This document shows, in pieces, positions 9,384-20,760 of a stretch of DNA of 64,000 bases. The notes beneath the pieces were generated by a model. It did not search any database, was not told the origin of the DNA, and worked only from the letters and a program-made list of their open reading frames with translations. Within the stretch, counting starts at the first letter, position 1; every line of letters begins with the position of its first letter. The DNA comes from Providencia stuartii (GTDB taxonomy: Bacteria > Pseudomonadota > Gammaproteobacteria > Enterobacterales > Enterobacteriaceae): assembly GCA_900455155.1 (NCBI GenBank), contig UGUC01000002.1, forward strand, positions 868,001 through 932,000. Direction: 5' to 3'. Position numbers and translations under genes: made by a program.

Positions 9384-11312
9384 ATGCCTGTTATTACTCT
9401 TCCTGATGGAAGTCAGCGTCAGTTCGACCATGCCGTTTCTGTGATGGATGTTGCGCGTGATATTGGAGCAGGTCTCGCAAAAGCGTGTATTGCGGGCCGT
9501 GTAAACGGTGAATTGGTTGATGCCTGTGAACTGATCGAGCATGATGCCAATTTGGCTATCATTACCAGCAAAGATGATGAAGGGTTAGAAATCATTCGTC
9601 ACTCTTGTGCTCACTTGCTAGGTCATGCAATCAAACAATTGTGGCCAAACACCAAAATGGCAATTGGTCCAGTTATCGATAATGGTTTTTATTATGATAT
9701 TGACCTAGATTATGCGCTGACGCAGGAAGACTTGGAAAAGCTTGAAAAGCGTATGCTTGAGCTTGCCAAAACAGATTATGATGTAATTAAAAAACGTGTT
9801 TCTTGGGCCGAAGCTCGCGAAACCTTTGTTGCCCGTGGCGAAGATTATAAAGTTGAAATTCTTGATCAAAATATTAGTCAAGACGACCGCCCTGGCTTAT
9901 ATCATCATCAAGAATATATTGATATGTGTCGCGGTCCACACGTACCTAATATGCGTTTCTGTCACCACTTTAAATTACAGAAAGTGGCGGGTGCATACTG
10001 GCGTGGTAACAGCGATAATAAAATGCTGCAACGTATTTACGGTACCGCTTGGGCAGATAAAAAGCAGCTAAATGCCTATCTATTACGCCTTGAAGAGGCG
10101 GCTAAGCGTGACCACCGTAAAATTGGTAAGCAATTAGATTTATACCATATGCAGGAAGAAGCGCCGGGTATGGCGTTCTGGCACAATGATGGCTGGACAA
10201 TCTTCCGTGAATTAGAAACTTTTGTACGTACTAAACTAAAAGCCTATAACTATCAAGAAGTAAAAGGTCCATTTATGATGGATCGGGTACTTTGGGAAAG
10301 AACTGGGCACTGGGAAAACTACAAAGACGCGATGTTCACAACGTCTTCTGAGAACCGTGAGTATTGCGTGAAACCAATGAACTGCCCAGGTCACGTACAA
10401 ATTTTCAACCAAGGTTTGAAATCATACCGTGATCTGCCATTAAGAATGGCTGAGTTTGGTAGCTGCCATCGTAATGAACCATCCGGCGCGTTACACGGTT
10501 TAATGCGTGTACGTGGCTTTACACAAGATGATGCTCATATCTTCTGTACTGAAGATCAAATCTTAAGTGAAGTCACCGACTGTATTAAAATGATTTATGA
10601 CGTTTATGCAACATTTGGTTTTGAAAAAATTGTTGTTAAATTGTCTACACGTCCTGAAAAACGTATCGGTACTGACGATATGTGGGATACCGCAGAAGCG
10701 GATCTGGCTCAGGCGTTAAAAGATCAAGGTATTGAGTTTGAATACCAGCCAGGCGAAGGGGCATTCTATGGTCCTAAAATTGAATTTACACTGTATGACT
10801 GCCTAGACCGCGCATGGCAGTGTGGTACTGTACAGTTAGACTTCTTCTTGCCAGGCCGCCTCAATGCATCTTATGTTGGTGAAAACAACGAACGTATTGT
10901 GCCTGTGATGATCCACCGTGCGGTATTAGGTTCACTTGAGCGCTTTATCGGTATTTTGACAGAAGAATATGCAGGCTTCTTCCCAACATGGTTGGCGCCA
11001 CAACAAGTGGTTGTGATGAACATCACTGATACTCAGGCGGATTATGTTCAAGAATTAGTCAGCAAGCTACAAAGTGTTGGCATTCGTGCGAAAGCGGACT
11101 TACGTAACGAGAAAATCGGCTTTAAGATCCGCGAACACACCTTGCGTCGTGTTCCTTACATGTTAGTTTGCGGCGATAAAGAAGTTGAATCAGGTAAAGT
11201 CTCTGTACGTACCCGTCGCGGTAAAGATTTAGGCAGCCTAGATGTCAATGAATTTACAAACAAACTGCTAGAAGAAATTCGCAGTCGTCAGCTTAATCAG
11301 ATGGAGGAATAA
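9384..11312 (+). CDS. thrS: Threonyl-tRNA synthetase
   Basis: Charges tRNA-Thr. From ATG 9384 (TAAGGA site eight bases upstream) the protein has 642 residues, the E. coli length; an upstream GTG in frame would add eleven residues and is not favoured. Order: TGS domain (1-60), editing domain with HSCAHLLGH giving His73 and His77, class II catalytic core with NCPGH (zinc Cys) and the motif 2 region [13 protein letters not shown], and the anticodon-binding domain at the C-terminus. The stop lies 4 bp before the infC start, the usual thrS-infC arrangement. The gene is unbroken. Confidence 0.98.
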   Translation: MPVITLPDGSQRQFDHAVSVMDVARDIGAGLAKACIAGRVNGELVDACELIEHDANLAIITSKDDEGLEIIRHSCAHLLGHAIKQLWPNTKMAIGPVIDNGFYYDIDLDYALTQEDLEKLEKRMLELAKTDYDVIKKRVSWAEARETFVARGEDYKVEILDQNISQDDRPGLYHHQEYIDMCRGPHVPNMRFCHHFKLQKVAGAYWRGNSDNKMLQRIYGTAWADKKQLNAYLLRLEEAAKRDHRKIGKQLDLYHMQEEAPGMAFWHNDGWTIFRELETFVRTKLKAYNYQEVKGPFMMDRVLWERTGHWENYKDAMFTTSSENREYCVKPMNCPGHVQIFNQGLKSYRDLPLRMAEFGSCHRNEPSGALHGLMRVRGFTQDDAHIFCTEDQILSEVTDCIKMIYDVYATFGFEKIVVKLSTRPEKRIGTDDMWDTAEADLAQALKDQGIEFEYQPGEGAFYGPKIEFTLYDCLDRAWQCGTVQLDFFLPGRLNASYVGENNERIVPVMIHRAVLGSLERFIGILTEEYAGFFPTWLAPQQVVVMNITDTQADYVQELVSKLQSVGIRAKADLRNEKIGFKIREHTLRRVPYMLVCGDKEVESGKVSVRTRRGKDLGSLDVNEFTNKLLEEIRSRQLNQMEE

Positions 11313-11315
11313 GGT

Positions 11316-11855
11316 ATTAAAGGCGGAAAAAAACTCCCAACAGCACGTCCAAATCGTATTAACGAAGAAATCCGTGCAACTGAAATTCGAGTTACCGGTT
11401 TTGACGGTGAGCAACTCGGTGTCATGAGTGTGCGTGAAGCACTTGCGAAAGCGGAAGAGGCTGGTGTTGACCTAGTTGAAATTAGCCCTAATGCTGAGCC
11501 ACCTGTTTGCCGGATCATGGATTACGGCAAATATCTTTATGAGAAGAGTAAGTCTCAGAAAGAGCAAAAGAAAAAACAAAAAGTTGTTCAAGTGAAGGAA
11601 ATTAAATTCCGTCCAGGAACAGATGAAGGCGACTATCAAGTTAAACTACGTAGTCTGATTCGCTTTTTGGAAGATGGTGATAAAGCCAAAGTTACCTTGC
11701 GTTTTCGCGGTCGTGAAATGGCTCACCAACAGATCGGTATGGAAGTGCTTAACCGCATTAAAGCCGATCTGGATGAACTGGCGTCTGTGGAGTCATTCCC
11801 TTCAAGAATTGAAGGTCGCCAGATGATCATGGTCTTAGCACCAAAGAAAAAGTAA
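11316..11855 (+). CDS. infC: Translation initiation factor IF-3, copy 1 (ATT start)
   Basis: Binds the 30S subunit, prevents premature 50S joining and proofreads initiator tRNA and start codon. The gene opens at ATT 11316, the rare start by which infC autoregulates, followed by [15 protein letters not shown]; a GGAGG site lies at 11303-11307 inside the thrS end. The product is 179 residues. It is full length and has both IF-3 domains and the linker ([15 protein letters not shown]). It is one of two complete tandem copies. By alignment with my recollection of E. coli IF-3, this copy, although in the classical position after thrS, is the more divergent one, notably in the first 44 residues (F29, V36, V39, A44). 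Confidence 0.96.
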   Translation: MKGGKKLPTARPNRINEEIRATEIRVTGFDGEQLGVMSVREALAKAEEAGVDLVEISPNAEPPVCRIMDYGKYLYEKSKSQKEQKKKQKVVQVKEIKFRPGTDEGDYQVKLRSLIRFLEDGDKAKVTLRFRGREMAHQQIGMEVLNRIKADLDELASVESFPSRIEGRQMIMVLAPKKK

Positions 11856-11871
11856 GTTTATCATTATGAAC

Positions 11872-11895
11872 AGCACCCGCATAAAAGCGGGTGCT
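11872..11895 (+). terminator. Terminator-like hairpin between the two infC copies
   Basis: AGCACCCGC (11872-11880) and GCGGGTGCT (11887-11895) form a perfect GC-rich 9-bp stem with a six-base loop, starting 16 bases after the stop of infC copy 1. No long T-run follows, so termination may be partial. The rest of the 11856-12202 gap contains no ORF I can support. It is long enough to hold a separate promoter for infC copy 2, but I could not single out convincing -35/-10 boxes. Confidence 0.55.
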
Positions 11896-12202
11896 ATATC
11901 CTGTTGAACCAATCATTGAAAATATCTAATAACCTATATTGGATGCTCTGAATATAGGCTTGATAGTATGAAAAGACATGGGTTTGTGCGAAAAAATTGA
12001 TTATCTACTTGAGTAATCGGGCAATAAGCATTAAAATCCGCGGTCGAATCGCCTTATCATTCGGTAATTACCCGAGGTGACGTAGGCAAAGAATATGGCA
12101 CTTTAGTTATCAATGTATTGAATCTATTAGATTAAACGGTAACTAGGGTGTATGCTTTAGAGAATATAAGCAAATCTCTTTATCCAGTTGGAGGAATAAA
12201 GT

Positions 12203-12742
12203 ATTAAAGGCGGAAAAAGAATCCCAACAGCACGTCCAAATCGTATTAACGATGAAATTCGTGTGAATGAAGTCCGTTTAACCGGTTTAGACGGCGAACA
12301 GCTCGGCATTATGAGCCTGCGTGATGCACTAGAAAAAGCCGAAGAAGCAGGGGTAGACCTTGTTGAAATCAGCCCAAATGCCGAACCGCCAGTTTGTCGT
12401 ATCATGGATTACGGCAAATTCCTTTATGAGAAGAGCAAGTCTCAAAAAGAACAGAAGAAGAAGCAAAAAGTTGTTCAGGTGAAGGAAATTAAATTCCGCC
12501 CTGGTACAGATGAAGGTGATTATCAGGTCAAACTACGCAACCTGATTCGCTTTCTCGAAGATGGTGACAAAGCCAAAGTTACACTGCGTTTTCGTGGTCG
12601 TGAAATGGCTCACCAACAAATCGGTATGGATGTACTTAACCGTATTAAGTCCGATTTGGATGAGCTGGCGTCTGTGGAGTCATTCCCTTCAAAAATTGAA
12701 GGGCGTCAGATGATCATGGTGCTGGCACCTAAGAAGAAATAA
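12203..12742 (+). CDS. infC: Translation initiation factor IF-3, copy 2 (ATT start)
   Basis: Second complete infC, also opening at ATT (12203) and also 179 residues. It differs from copy 1 at 17 positions by my count, about 90% identity, with 12 differences in the first 44 residues; codons differ more widely, so it is not an assembly repeat. The stretch TGGAGGAATAA before the start duplicates the end of thrS with its Shine-Dalgarno sequence, so the duplication began in the thrS tail. This copy keeps residues typical of E. coli IF-3 (R6, V24, L26, L29, I36, L39, E44) and precedes rpmI-rplT as the canonical infC does. Confidence 0.96.
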   Translation: MKGGKRIPTARPNRINDEIRVNEVRLTGLDGEQLGIMSLRDALEKAEEAGVDLVEISPNAEPPVCRIMDYGKFLYEKSKSQKEQKKKQKVVQVKEIKFRPGTDEGDYQVKLRNLIRFLEDGDKAKVTLRFRGREMAHQQIGMDVLNRIKSDLDELASVESFPSKIEGRQMIMVLAPKKK

Positions 12743-12797
12743 TTAGGCCATCAAGTAATTGTGTTTACAGCAATGTAGATGCTATTCGCCTAATTAA

Positions 12798-13034
<237 letters not shown>

Positions 13035-13067
13035 GTAAACATTGGTTAATAAGATTAAAGACGATAG

Positions 13068-13433
<366 letters not shown>

Positions 13434-13442
13434 TGTTTGCTT

Positions 13443-13470
13443 GAAAAGAGGAAGGAGACTTCCTCTTTTC
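13443..13470 (+). terminator. Terminator after rplT
   Basis: GAAAAGAGGAAG (13443-13454) and CTTCCTCTTTTC (13459-13470) form a perfect 12-bp stem with a GAGA tetraloop, starting ten bases after the rplT stop. The following T content is modest (ATTTATG). It separates rplT from the phe attenuator region. Confidence 0.75.
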
Positions 13471-13528
13471 ATTTATGTGGTTTTATGTTAATACTTAAGT
13501 AATACAGTCTGTTTAGTGAATTAATTAT

Positions 13529-13573
13529 ATGCAAATCGTCGCTTTTCGTTTCTTCTTTTACTTTAGCACCTGA
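13529..13573 (+). CDS. pheM: Phenylalanyl-tRNA synthetase operon leader peptide
   Basis: A 14-residue leader, MQIVAFRFFFYFST, with four closely spaced Phe codons and the same FRFFFYFST core as E. coli pheM. Ribosome stalling at the Phe codons when charged tRNA-Phe is scarce should switch off the attenuator downstream. The mRNA segment CTTTTCGTTTCTT inside the leader can pair with AAGAAACGAAAAG after it, giving the alternative structure expected for attenuation. Confidence 0.93.
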   Translation: MQIVAFRFFFYFST

Positions 13574-13619
13574 GTTTCGGGGGCTTGCGCGCGTAAGAAA
13601 AGAAACGAAAAGTTACGCT

Positions 13620-13644
13620 AAAGCCTCCGTCAGGAGGCTTTTTT
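13620..13644 (+). terminator. pheST attenuator terminator
   Basis: AAGCCTCC (13621-13628) and GGAGGCTT (13633-13640) form an 8-bp GC-rich stem with a GTCA loop followed by T residues. It lies between the pheM leader peptide and pheS, exactly where the pheST attenuator is expected, so it should control pheST according to phenylalanyl-tRNA charging. Confidence 0.88.
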
Positions 13645-13752
13645 GTTTTTGATTGAAGAAAAATACAGTAAAATCAGTTAAGTGCTTATCCATTCAATAA
13701 ATGGCAAGTGAGAACTTAATAAATCGGTGAATAACTAGCAAAACGACCGTAA

Positions 13753-14754
<1,002 letters not shown>

Positions 14755-14768
14755 GGCGGGACTTTCTC

Positions 14769-17157
14769 ATGAAATTCAGTGAACTTTGGTTACGTGAATG
14801 GGTGAACCCAGCCATTAGCAGTGAAGCATTATCTGAACAAATCACGATGGCCGGTTTGGAAGTTGATGGTGTTGAACCGGTGGCGGGGCAATTTACAGGT
14901 GTTGTTGTTGGTGAAGTGGTCGAATGTGGTCAGCATCCAAATGCAGATAAACTACGAGTCACAAAAGTCAATGTTGGCGGCGATCGCTTGCTTGATATCG
15001 TGTGTGGGGCACCTAACTGCCGTCAAGGCTTGAAAGTAGCTGTCGCAACGGTTGGTGCAGTTCTACCCGGCGATTTTAAAATCAAAGCAGCAAAACTCCG
15101 TGGCGAGCCGTCAGAAGGGATGCTTTGTTCATTCTCTGAGTTAGGTATTTCTGATGATCATAGCGGTATTATTGAGCTGCCATTAGACGCGCCAATTGGT
15201 ACTGATTTACGTGATTATTTGAAATTTGATGACAGCATCATCGAAATTAGCATTACGCCAAACCGTGCGGACTGTTTAAGCATTCTTGGTGTAGCACGTG
15301 ATGTGGCTGTAATCAATAAACAAGCACTGACAGCGCCTAAGATTGAGGCGGTGAAAGCCACTACAACCGATACCTTCCCAATCCGCGTTGAAGCACCTGA
15401 AGCATGTCCGCGTTTTCTTGGTCGAGTTATCAAAAATATTGATGTCTCTGCACCAACCCCAATGTGGATGAAAGAGAAATTGCGCCGTGGTGGCGTGCGT
15501 TCAATCGATGCTGTTGTTGATATCACAAACTATGTATTGCTTGAACTGGGTCAACCTCAGCATGCCTATGACCTCGATCGCCTAAATGGCGCTATCGTGG
15601 TGCGTATGGCAAAACAAGATGAAAAGCTGGTTCTGTTAGATGGTAGCGAAGCGACGCTGAACGCTGATACGCTAGTGATTGCTGATGAGAAAAAATCCAC
15701 TCGGTATTGCGGGTATTTTTGGTGGTGAGCATTCAGGTGTTAACAGCGAAACCAAAAACATCCTTCTAGAATGTGCGTTTTTTAATCCACTAGCGATTAC
15801 AGGCCGTGCACGTAATTATGGTTTGCACACTGATGCTTCTCACCGTTTTGAGCGTGGTGTTGATCCTGAATTACAGTTCAAAGCCATTGAACGTGCGACA
15901 CAATTGATTCTGGATATTTGTGGTGGTGAAGTTGGTGACATTATTGATGTCACAAGCTCAGCTCATTTACCGAAAGTCGCTCATATTACTCTGACTCGCA
16001 ATAAACTCGATCGATTGATTGGTTATGCGATTGCGGATGATGTTGTGACAGATATTTTGACCCGTTTAGGTTGCCAAGTGAAAGCTTCTGAAGGGCGTTG
16101 GGATGTGGTTGCACCAAGCTGGCGTTTCGATATGCAGATCGAAGAAGATCTGGTTGAAGAAGTTGCACGGGTTTATGGTTATAACAACATTCCAGATGTA
16201 CCGCTGCGTGCAGATTTAGTCATGACTAAGCACAAAGAAGCTAATCTGCCGCTTAAGCGTATTAAGGCGATGTTAGTTGATAAAGGCTACCAAGAAGCAA
16301 TTACTTACAGCTTTGTCGACCCGAAAGTGCAAGCTTTGCTTCACCCAGAGCAGGAAGCATTAGTGTTACCAAACCCAATTTCTGCTGATATGTCGGCGAT
16401 GCGTTTGTCACTTTTAACAGGTCTTTTGACTACGGTAGTCTATAATCAAAATCGTCAACAAAATAGAATTCGATTATTTGAGACAGGTTTGCGCTTTATC
16501 CCTGATAATCAAGCAGAATATCAAATCCGTCAGGAAACCATGCTGGCTGGCGTGATTGCGGGTAACCGATTCGATGAACATTGGTCATTAGATAAACAAG
16601 TTGTGGACTTCTTTGATTTAAAAGGTGATCTTGAAGCTGTTTTGGAATTGACTGGCAAACTGAATCAAATTACATTTAAACCTGAAGTACATCCGGCATT
16701 GCACCCTGGTCAAAGTGCTGGGATTTATCTGGAAAATGAACATATTGGTATTATTGGTGTTGTTCATCCAGAACTAGAACGTAAACTCGATTTAAATGGT
16801 CGAACTGTGGTATTTGAGGTTCGTTGTGATGCGATAGCACACCGTGCAATCCCTGATGCGAAGGCGATTTCACGCTATCCATCGAACTGTCGCGACATTG
16901 CGATTGTTGTGCCAGAAAACGTTGCCGCCGCAGATGTTTTGGCAGAATGTAAAAAAGTTGGCATAAATCATATAGTTGGCATAAACTTGTTTGATGTGTA
17001 TTGTGGTGAAGGGATAGCAGACGGTTATAAGAGTCTCGCTATCAGTCTCGTCTTCCAAGATACAACGCGTACCATGGAAGAAGAAGAGATAACCGCGACC
17101 GTTGATCTGTGTATTGCTGCATTAAAACAGCGATTCCAAGCCTCCTTGAGGGACTAA
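14769..17157 (+). CDS. pheT: Phenylalanyl-tRNA synthetase beta subunit, one +1 frameshift
   Basis: Beta subunit of PheRS with editing function. The gene is split into 14769-15728 and 15679-17157 by one extra A in the A-run at 15690-15695; the sense reading is [21 protein letters not shown]. Removing that base gives 795 residues, the E. coli length, from EMAP/OB-fold N-terminus through B3/B4 editing domain to the C-terminal anticodon-binding domain. The enzyme is essential, so a true frameshift is implausible and sequencing error is the simplest reading. The stop is 4 bp before ihfA. Confidence 0.96.
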
Positions 17158-17161
17158 AACT

Positions 17162-17458
17162 ATGGCGCTTACTAAAGCTGAAATGTCAGAAAATTTGTTT
17201 GAAAAACTGGGTGTTAGCAAACGTGATGCTAAAGACCTTGTGGAATCTTTCTTTGAGGAGGTTCGCCTCTCCTTAGAAAATGGTGAGCAAGTGAAATTAT
17301 CTGGATTCGGTAACTTTGATTTACGTGATAAAAATCAACGTCCCGGTCGTAACCCAAAAACTGGGGAAGATATTCCAATTACTGCACGCCGTGTTGTCAC
17401 TTTCCGTCCTGGCCAAAAATTGAAGAGCCGCGTCGAAAAAGCGACACCAAAAGAGTGA
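17162..17458 (+). CDS. ihfA: Integration host factor alpha subunit
   Basis: DNA-bending nucleoid protein, 98 residues, forming a heterodimer with IhfB. It opens [24 protein letters not shown] and carries the DNA-contacting arm with the key Pro in [20 protein letters not shown]. It is 4 bp after pheT, as in E. coli, and is followed at once by an intrinsic terminator. Confidence 0.98.
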   Translation: MALTKAEMSENLFEKLGVSKRDAKDLVESFFEEVRLSLENGEQVKLSGFGNFDLRDKNQRPGRNPKTGEDIPITARRVVTFRPGQKLKSRVEKATPKE

Positions 17459-17479
17459 TAGTAGACTTGCATTGCGAGT

Positions 17480-17513
17480 AAAAAGACCGCCGTTTAGGCG
17501 GTCTTTTGTTTTT
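17480..17513 (+). terminator. Terminator after ihfA
   Basis: AAAAGACCGCC and GGCGGTCTTTT form an 11-bp stem with a GTTTA loop at 17481-17507, followed by T-rich sequence. It ends the pheST-ihfA transcript. The rest of the gap to 17709 shows no gene. Confidence 0.88.
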
Positions 17514-17709
17514 CATGGCACAGCATTATTTCAATATATTTTATGCTATCTATCTGGATGCAGAATAGGGCTTCCACACTATCAGCTAGAAAATATTTAG
17601 AGGGTATTGAGGATTGATCACACTGATGTATTTATCGATATTTTAAATAGGCTACCTATGGTATCGGTAAGCTATAGCTTTAAAGGTGGAAAAATTTATA
17701 TTCGGTCGC

Positions 17710-18727
17710 TTATCTTTGCAACAATGCGGTAAAATAATTAATAGGTAATTGTGCAAGTCCTATTTGTTTGAGTTGATCAAGAGGATTTCCCGCTGTTTTA
17801 GAATAATCGGTTCTATCGAGAGTCGGGGCAAAGGCGATCGATAAATTTTCTGGGGTCATCTGGTGTTTTTCTGCATGACGGCTGATTTCGGTAAGTAGGG
17901 GCACCGCTATTTGCAATATCAATGGCAGTTTTTTTAGCGGTGGCAGTGAGTCTAAAATTTTTGTATCAGAAACGGCTAAAATATTATTTTCGCTCGTTGC
18001 CAATGTTGGGTTTGTTTCAATAGCACGTTTCACTGTAGCTTTGTTTCCGATTGCATCATGATATTTTGTGAAGAGAGTCGATAATGTTTTTTGTTCACTC
18101 GATGAACTATCTAAAACGTTGCCAACTAATTTTTTATATGCTGATGTTAGATCAGATACGTCAATGTTATTTTTTTGAATAAAAAAGATATCAATAGATT
18201 TATTGCTAGCGAGATGCTCTAATATTATTTCAACTCTCTGTTTGTTGCCTGATATTCGAAATGGTCCTGTTTCATGTAAGTAATTTGGATGAGATAAGAT
18301 AGCAGTACCAATCTCATTAATTTGCTGGTATTTAAGGCGATCTTCATAAGCGATACCAATATACTCATTGATAGCATCTATATTCTGTTTTTCAATGAGT
18401 TTTGCTGTTTGTTGTTGCGCTATCCGCATTTGCATTGCGTTTAATTCAGCCGGAGTTTTGTATTGAGAAGGGGGGAGCGCATTTTCTTGATCGCTATCGC
18501 TTAATTTTTTGTAATTTAATACATCAATATTTTTATTTTTTATTTCAATAGATTCATGTTGGTGTTGCGAAGGTAATCCTAAAAATTTTTTTAAAACATT
18601 AGTCACTCGTTGGATTGATGCAGCAAAGAGGCTTGTTTTTGGGTTGATTGATAGGCTTAAGGGGTGTATCGGCTATTTTAGTTGTGGAAGTGAAGTCGGG
18701 CGTTGATGTTGATAAAGTCGATTTCAT
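17710..18727 (-). CDS. RhoGAP-domain protein, candidate secreted effector; one +1 frameshift near the N-terminus
   Basis: The C-terminal half resembles a eukaryotic RhoGAP domain. The arginine-finger segment ETGPFRISGNKQRVE matches the E-G-I-F-R-x-S-G pattern (Arg157 of the restored protein), and LPLILQIAVPLLTEISRHAE plus MTPENLSIAFAPTL (290-303) match the late helix and the N-L-x-x-x-F-x-P-T-L signature. About 36 extra residues separate the blocks compared with p50RhoGAP. The open frame starts at GTG 18606, but removing one base from the T-run at 18636-18640 extends it to ATG 18727 behind AAGGGA, giving 338 residues with a Ser/Thr-rich N-terminus (MKSTLSTSTPDF) and an amphipathic segment (residues 30-50). 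It is inserted between ihfA and btuC, adjacent in E. coli. A type III effector role is inference. Confidence 0.8.
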
Positions 18728-18848
18728 ATTGTCCCTTCAAATGCTCAAATAAAAATGGATGTGCAGTATAAATTTGCTGCATTGGTATCGCTTGCACAAA
18801 AAGCTATAATTGGGCAATACTGTTAATATTTAAGATATTTTCTACTTA

Positions 18849-19851
18849 ATGAATAATCAATTGCTTACCCTTCAAAAACGTCAGAGGCACGCCGATATAC
18901 GGTTACTGTGTGTATTGGTCTGTTTTTTAATCGTTGTCAGTGTCTTGGCTTTGAGTGTCGGTGAAGTAGGGTTATGGCCAAACCAATGGGCGAGCGAATC
19001 GGCAACAATTATTTATTTGGCAAATTCGTTTTCCTCGATTATTGGCAGTCATTACCATTGGTGCAGCCCTTGCGGTAACAGGGGCTATCATGCAAGCCTT
19101 ATTCGAAAACCCACTGGCTGAACCTGGGTTATTGGGGATCAGCAATGGTGCTGGTGTCGCCGTCGTTCTGATTGTTTTGCTCTCTCATGGGGTAACTCAG
19201 TATTGGCTAATAAGTTCAGGTGCAATTGTTGGTGCATTATTGTTAACCGCGATACTGCTGTTTTTTGCCAAACGAAAGCATTTTAATAACACGAGCTTAC
19301 TGCTAGTTGGCGTGGCGCTTGGTGTGATTTGTGGTGCGATAATGACTTGGATGGTCTATATGAGTAGCAGCCTAGACCTACGTCAACTCCTCTATTGGAT
19401 GATGGGAAGCTTTAGCGGTATTGATTGGCGTCAATTTGCTCTAGTCATTGCTTGTATTCCTTTTTTATTGTGGGCAATTTGCCAAGGTAATACACTCAAT
19501 TACTTATCACTTGGATCATTGCAAGCTTATCAACTCGGTTTTTCTCACCATCGCTGGCGTCTTGCTCTGATTATCGTGACGGGGGTGCTAATTGGTTTGA
19601 GCGTTGCTATTGCGGGTGCTATTAGTTTCGTTGGGTTAGTCATTCCCCATATTTTACGGTTGGCAGGATTGACCGACCACCGAACATTATTGCCGGGGTG
19701 TGCTATCACAGGAGCGGGAGGGTTATTATTAGCCGATATGCTTTCACGCACACTGATTGCTAATGCTGAGGTACCTATTGGTGTGATAACCGCGACATTA
19801 GGGGCACCTATCTTTATTTGGCTATTAACGCGTAACAATCAATGGCGATAA
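18849..19851 (+). CDS. btuC: Vitamin B12 ABC transporter permease BtuC, one +1 frameshift
   Basis: Inner-membrane permease of BtuCDF, which imports cobalamin from the periplasm. The two open pieces (18849-19121 and 19042-19851) join when one T near 19008-19015 is removed, giving 333 residues. Diagnostic blocks are [46 protein letters not shown] and GAPIFIWLL. Ten membrane segments are expected. btuD follows after 6 bp; btuE, which lies between them in E. coli, is absent. Confidence 0.93.
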
Positions 19852-19857
19852 AATAAA

Positions 19858-20628
19858 ATGATGAATAGACAACCTATCATTGAGCTAATTCAGTTTTCCA
19901 TTGATAGCCGACTTATCAATATTAATGAAACTGTGTTTGCGGGAGAGCAAATTCATTTACTTGGTGCAAATGGGGCGGGGAAAAGTACTTTGTTCAGTGG
20001 AATGAGTGGTTTTTTAGCTTTTCAAGGACAATTAAATATTAATGGTCGGGCGCTCAACGAGTATCGGGTGCAAGCTTTGCGTCAGCAGAGAGCCTATTTC
20101 CCTCAGCAAGTATCAACGCAACCTATTTTAAAAGTCTTTCAATATCTGGCGCTGTTTTATTCATCAAATGAGTATCAAATAGCGTTATTTAACCAATTAA
20201 CTGAAGATTTCCAATTAGCGTGCTTGTTAATGAAACCTATTACACAACTTTCGGGTGGTGAATGGCAGCGAGTCCGTATTATTGCAACTTTTTTGCAAGT
20301 TTGGGATCGTCAAGATTTAAGTGGAAAATTTATTCTATTTGATGAACCAACAAACAATTTAGATATTATTCAACAATCCAAGCTTGATAAATGGGTGAAA
20401 TATTTTTGTGATTGCCAAGGAACGGTTATAATGAGTGGGCATAACTTGAGTCATTCATATCGACATGCAAGTCGTATATGGATGTTAAAAAAAGGTGAAA
20501 TTATTTTTTCAGGTAAACCTGAGCAAGTGATGACTGACTTTAATTTATCTGAGATATTTGCAAGTAAAATTATTTCAAGTACAGATAGCGAAACGAAAAC
20601 TTGGCAAGTAATTAGTTTTGACGAGTAG
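19858..20628 (+). CDS. btuD: Vitamin B12 ABC transporter ATP-binding protein BtuD
   Basis: ATPase of the BtuCDF cobalamin importer, 256 residues. Walker A is GANGAGKST, the signature LSGGEWQRV, Walker B FILFDEPTNNLD and the switch His lies in SGHNLSHS. Two ATG codons in a row open the gene (19858 and 19861). It directly follows btuC. A 130-bp gap with a palindromic regulatory motif separates it from arnB. Confidence 0.94.
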   Translation: MMNRQPIIELIQFSIDSRLININETVFAGEQIHLLGANGAGKSTLFSGMSGFLAFQGQLNINGRALNEYRVQALRQQRAYFPQQVSTQPILKVFQYLALFYSSNEYQIALFNQLTEDFQLACLLMKPITQLSGGEWQRVRIIATFLQVWDRQDLSGKFILFDEPTNNLDIIQQSKLDKWVKYFCDCQGTVIMSGHNLSHSYRHASRIWMLKKGEIIFSGKPEQVMTDFNLSEIFASKIISSTDSETKTWQVISFDE

Positions 20629-20701
20629 CAGAAAAATTGTTTTAATCGTCGGTTTCATTATGCTTTACGATATAAGAAATGTTTTCAGGTGTTGATGTTC
20701 G

Positions 20702-20718
20702 GTTAAAGTAACTTTAAC
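20702..20718 (+). promoter_or_regulatory. Palindromic operator-like site before arnB (PmrA/PhoP candidate)
   Basis: GTTAAAG-TAA-CTTTAAC is a perfect 7-bp dyad with a 3-bp spacer. It can also be read as TTAA-centred half sites spaced like PmrA or PhoP boxes. TAGAAT at 20719-20724 right after it would serve as -10, putting the motif at the -35 where an activator would bind. arn operons are PmrA/PhoP controlled in relatives; the assignment here is inference. Confidence 0.5.
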
Positions 20719-20760
20719 TAGAATACTCTCTTCTTAATAAAAAATTAGGCTACAGATTAT

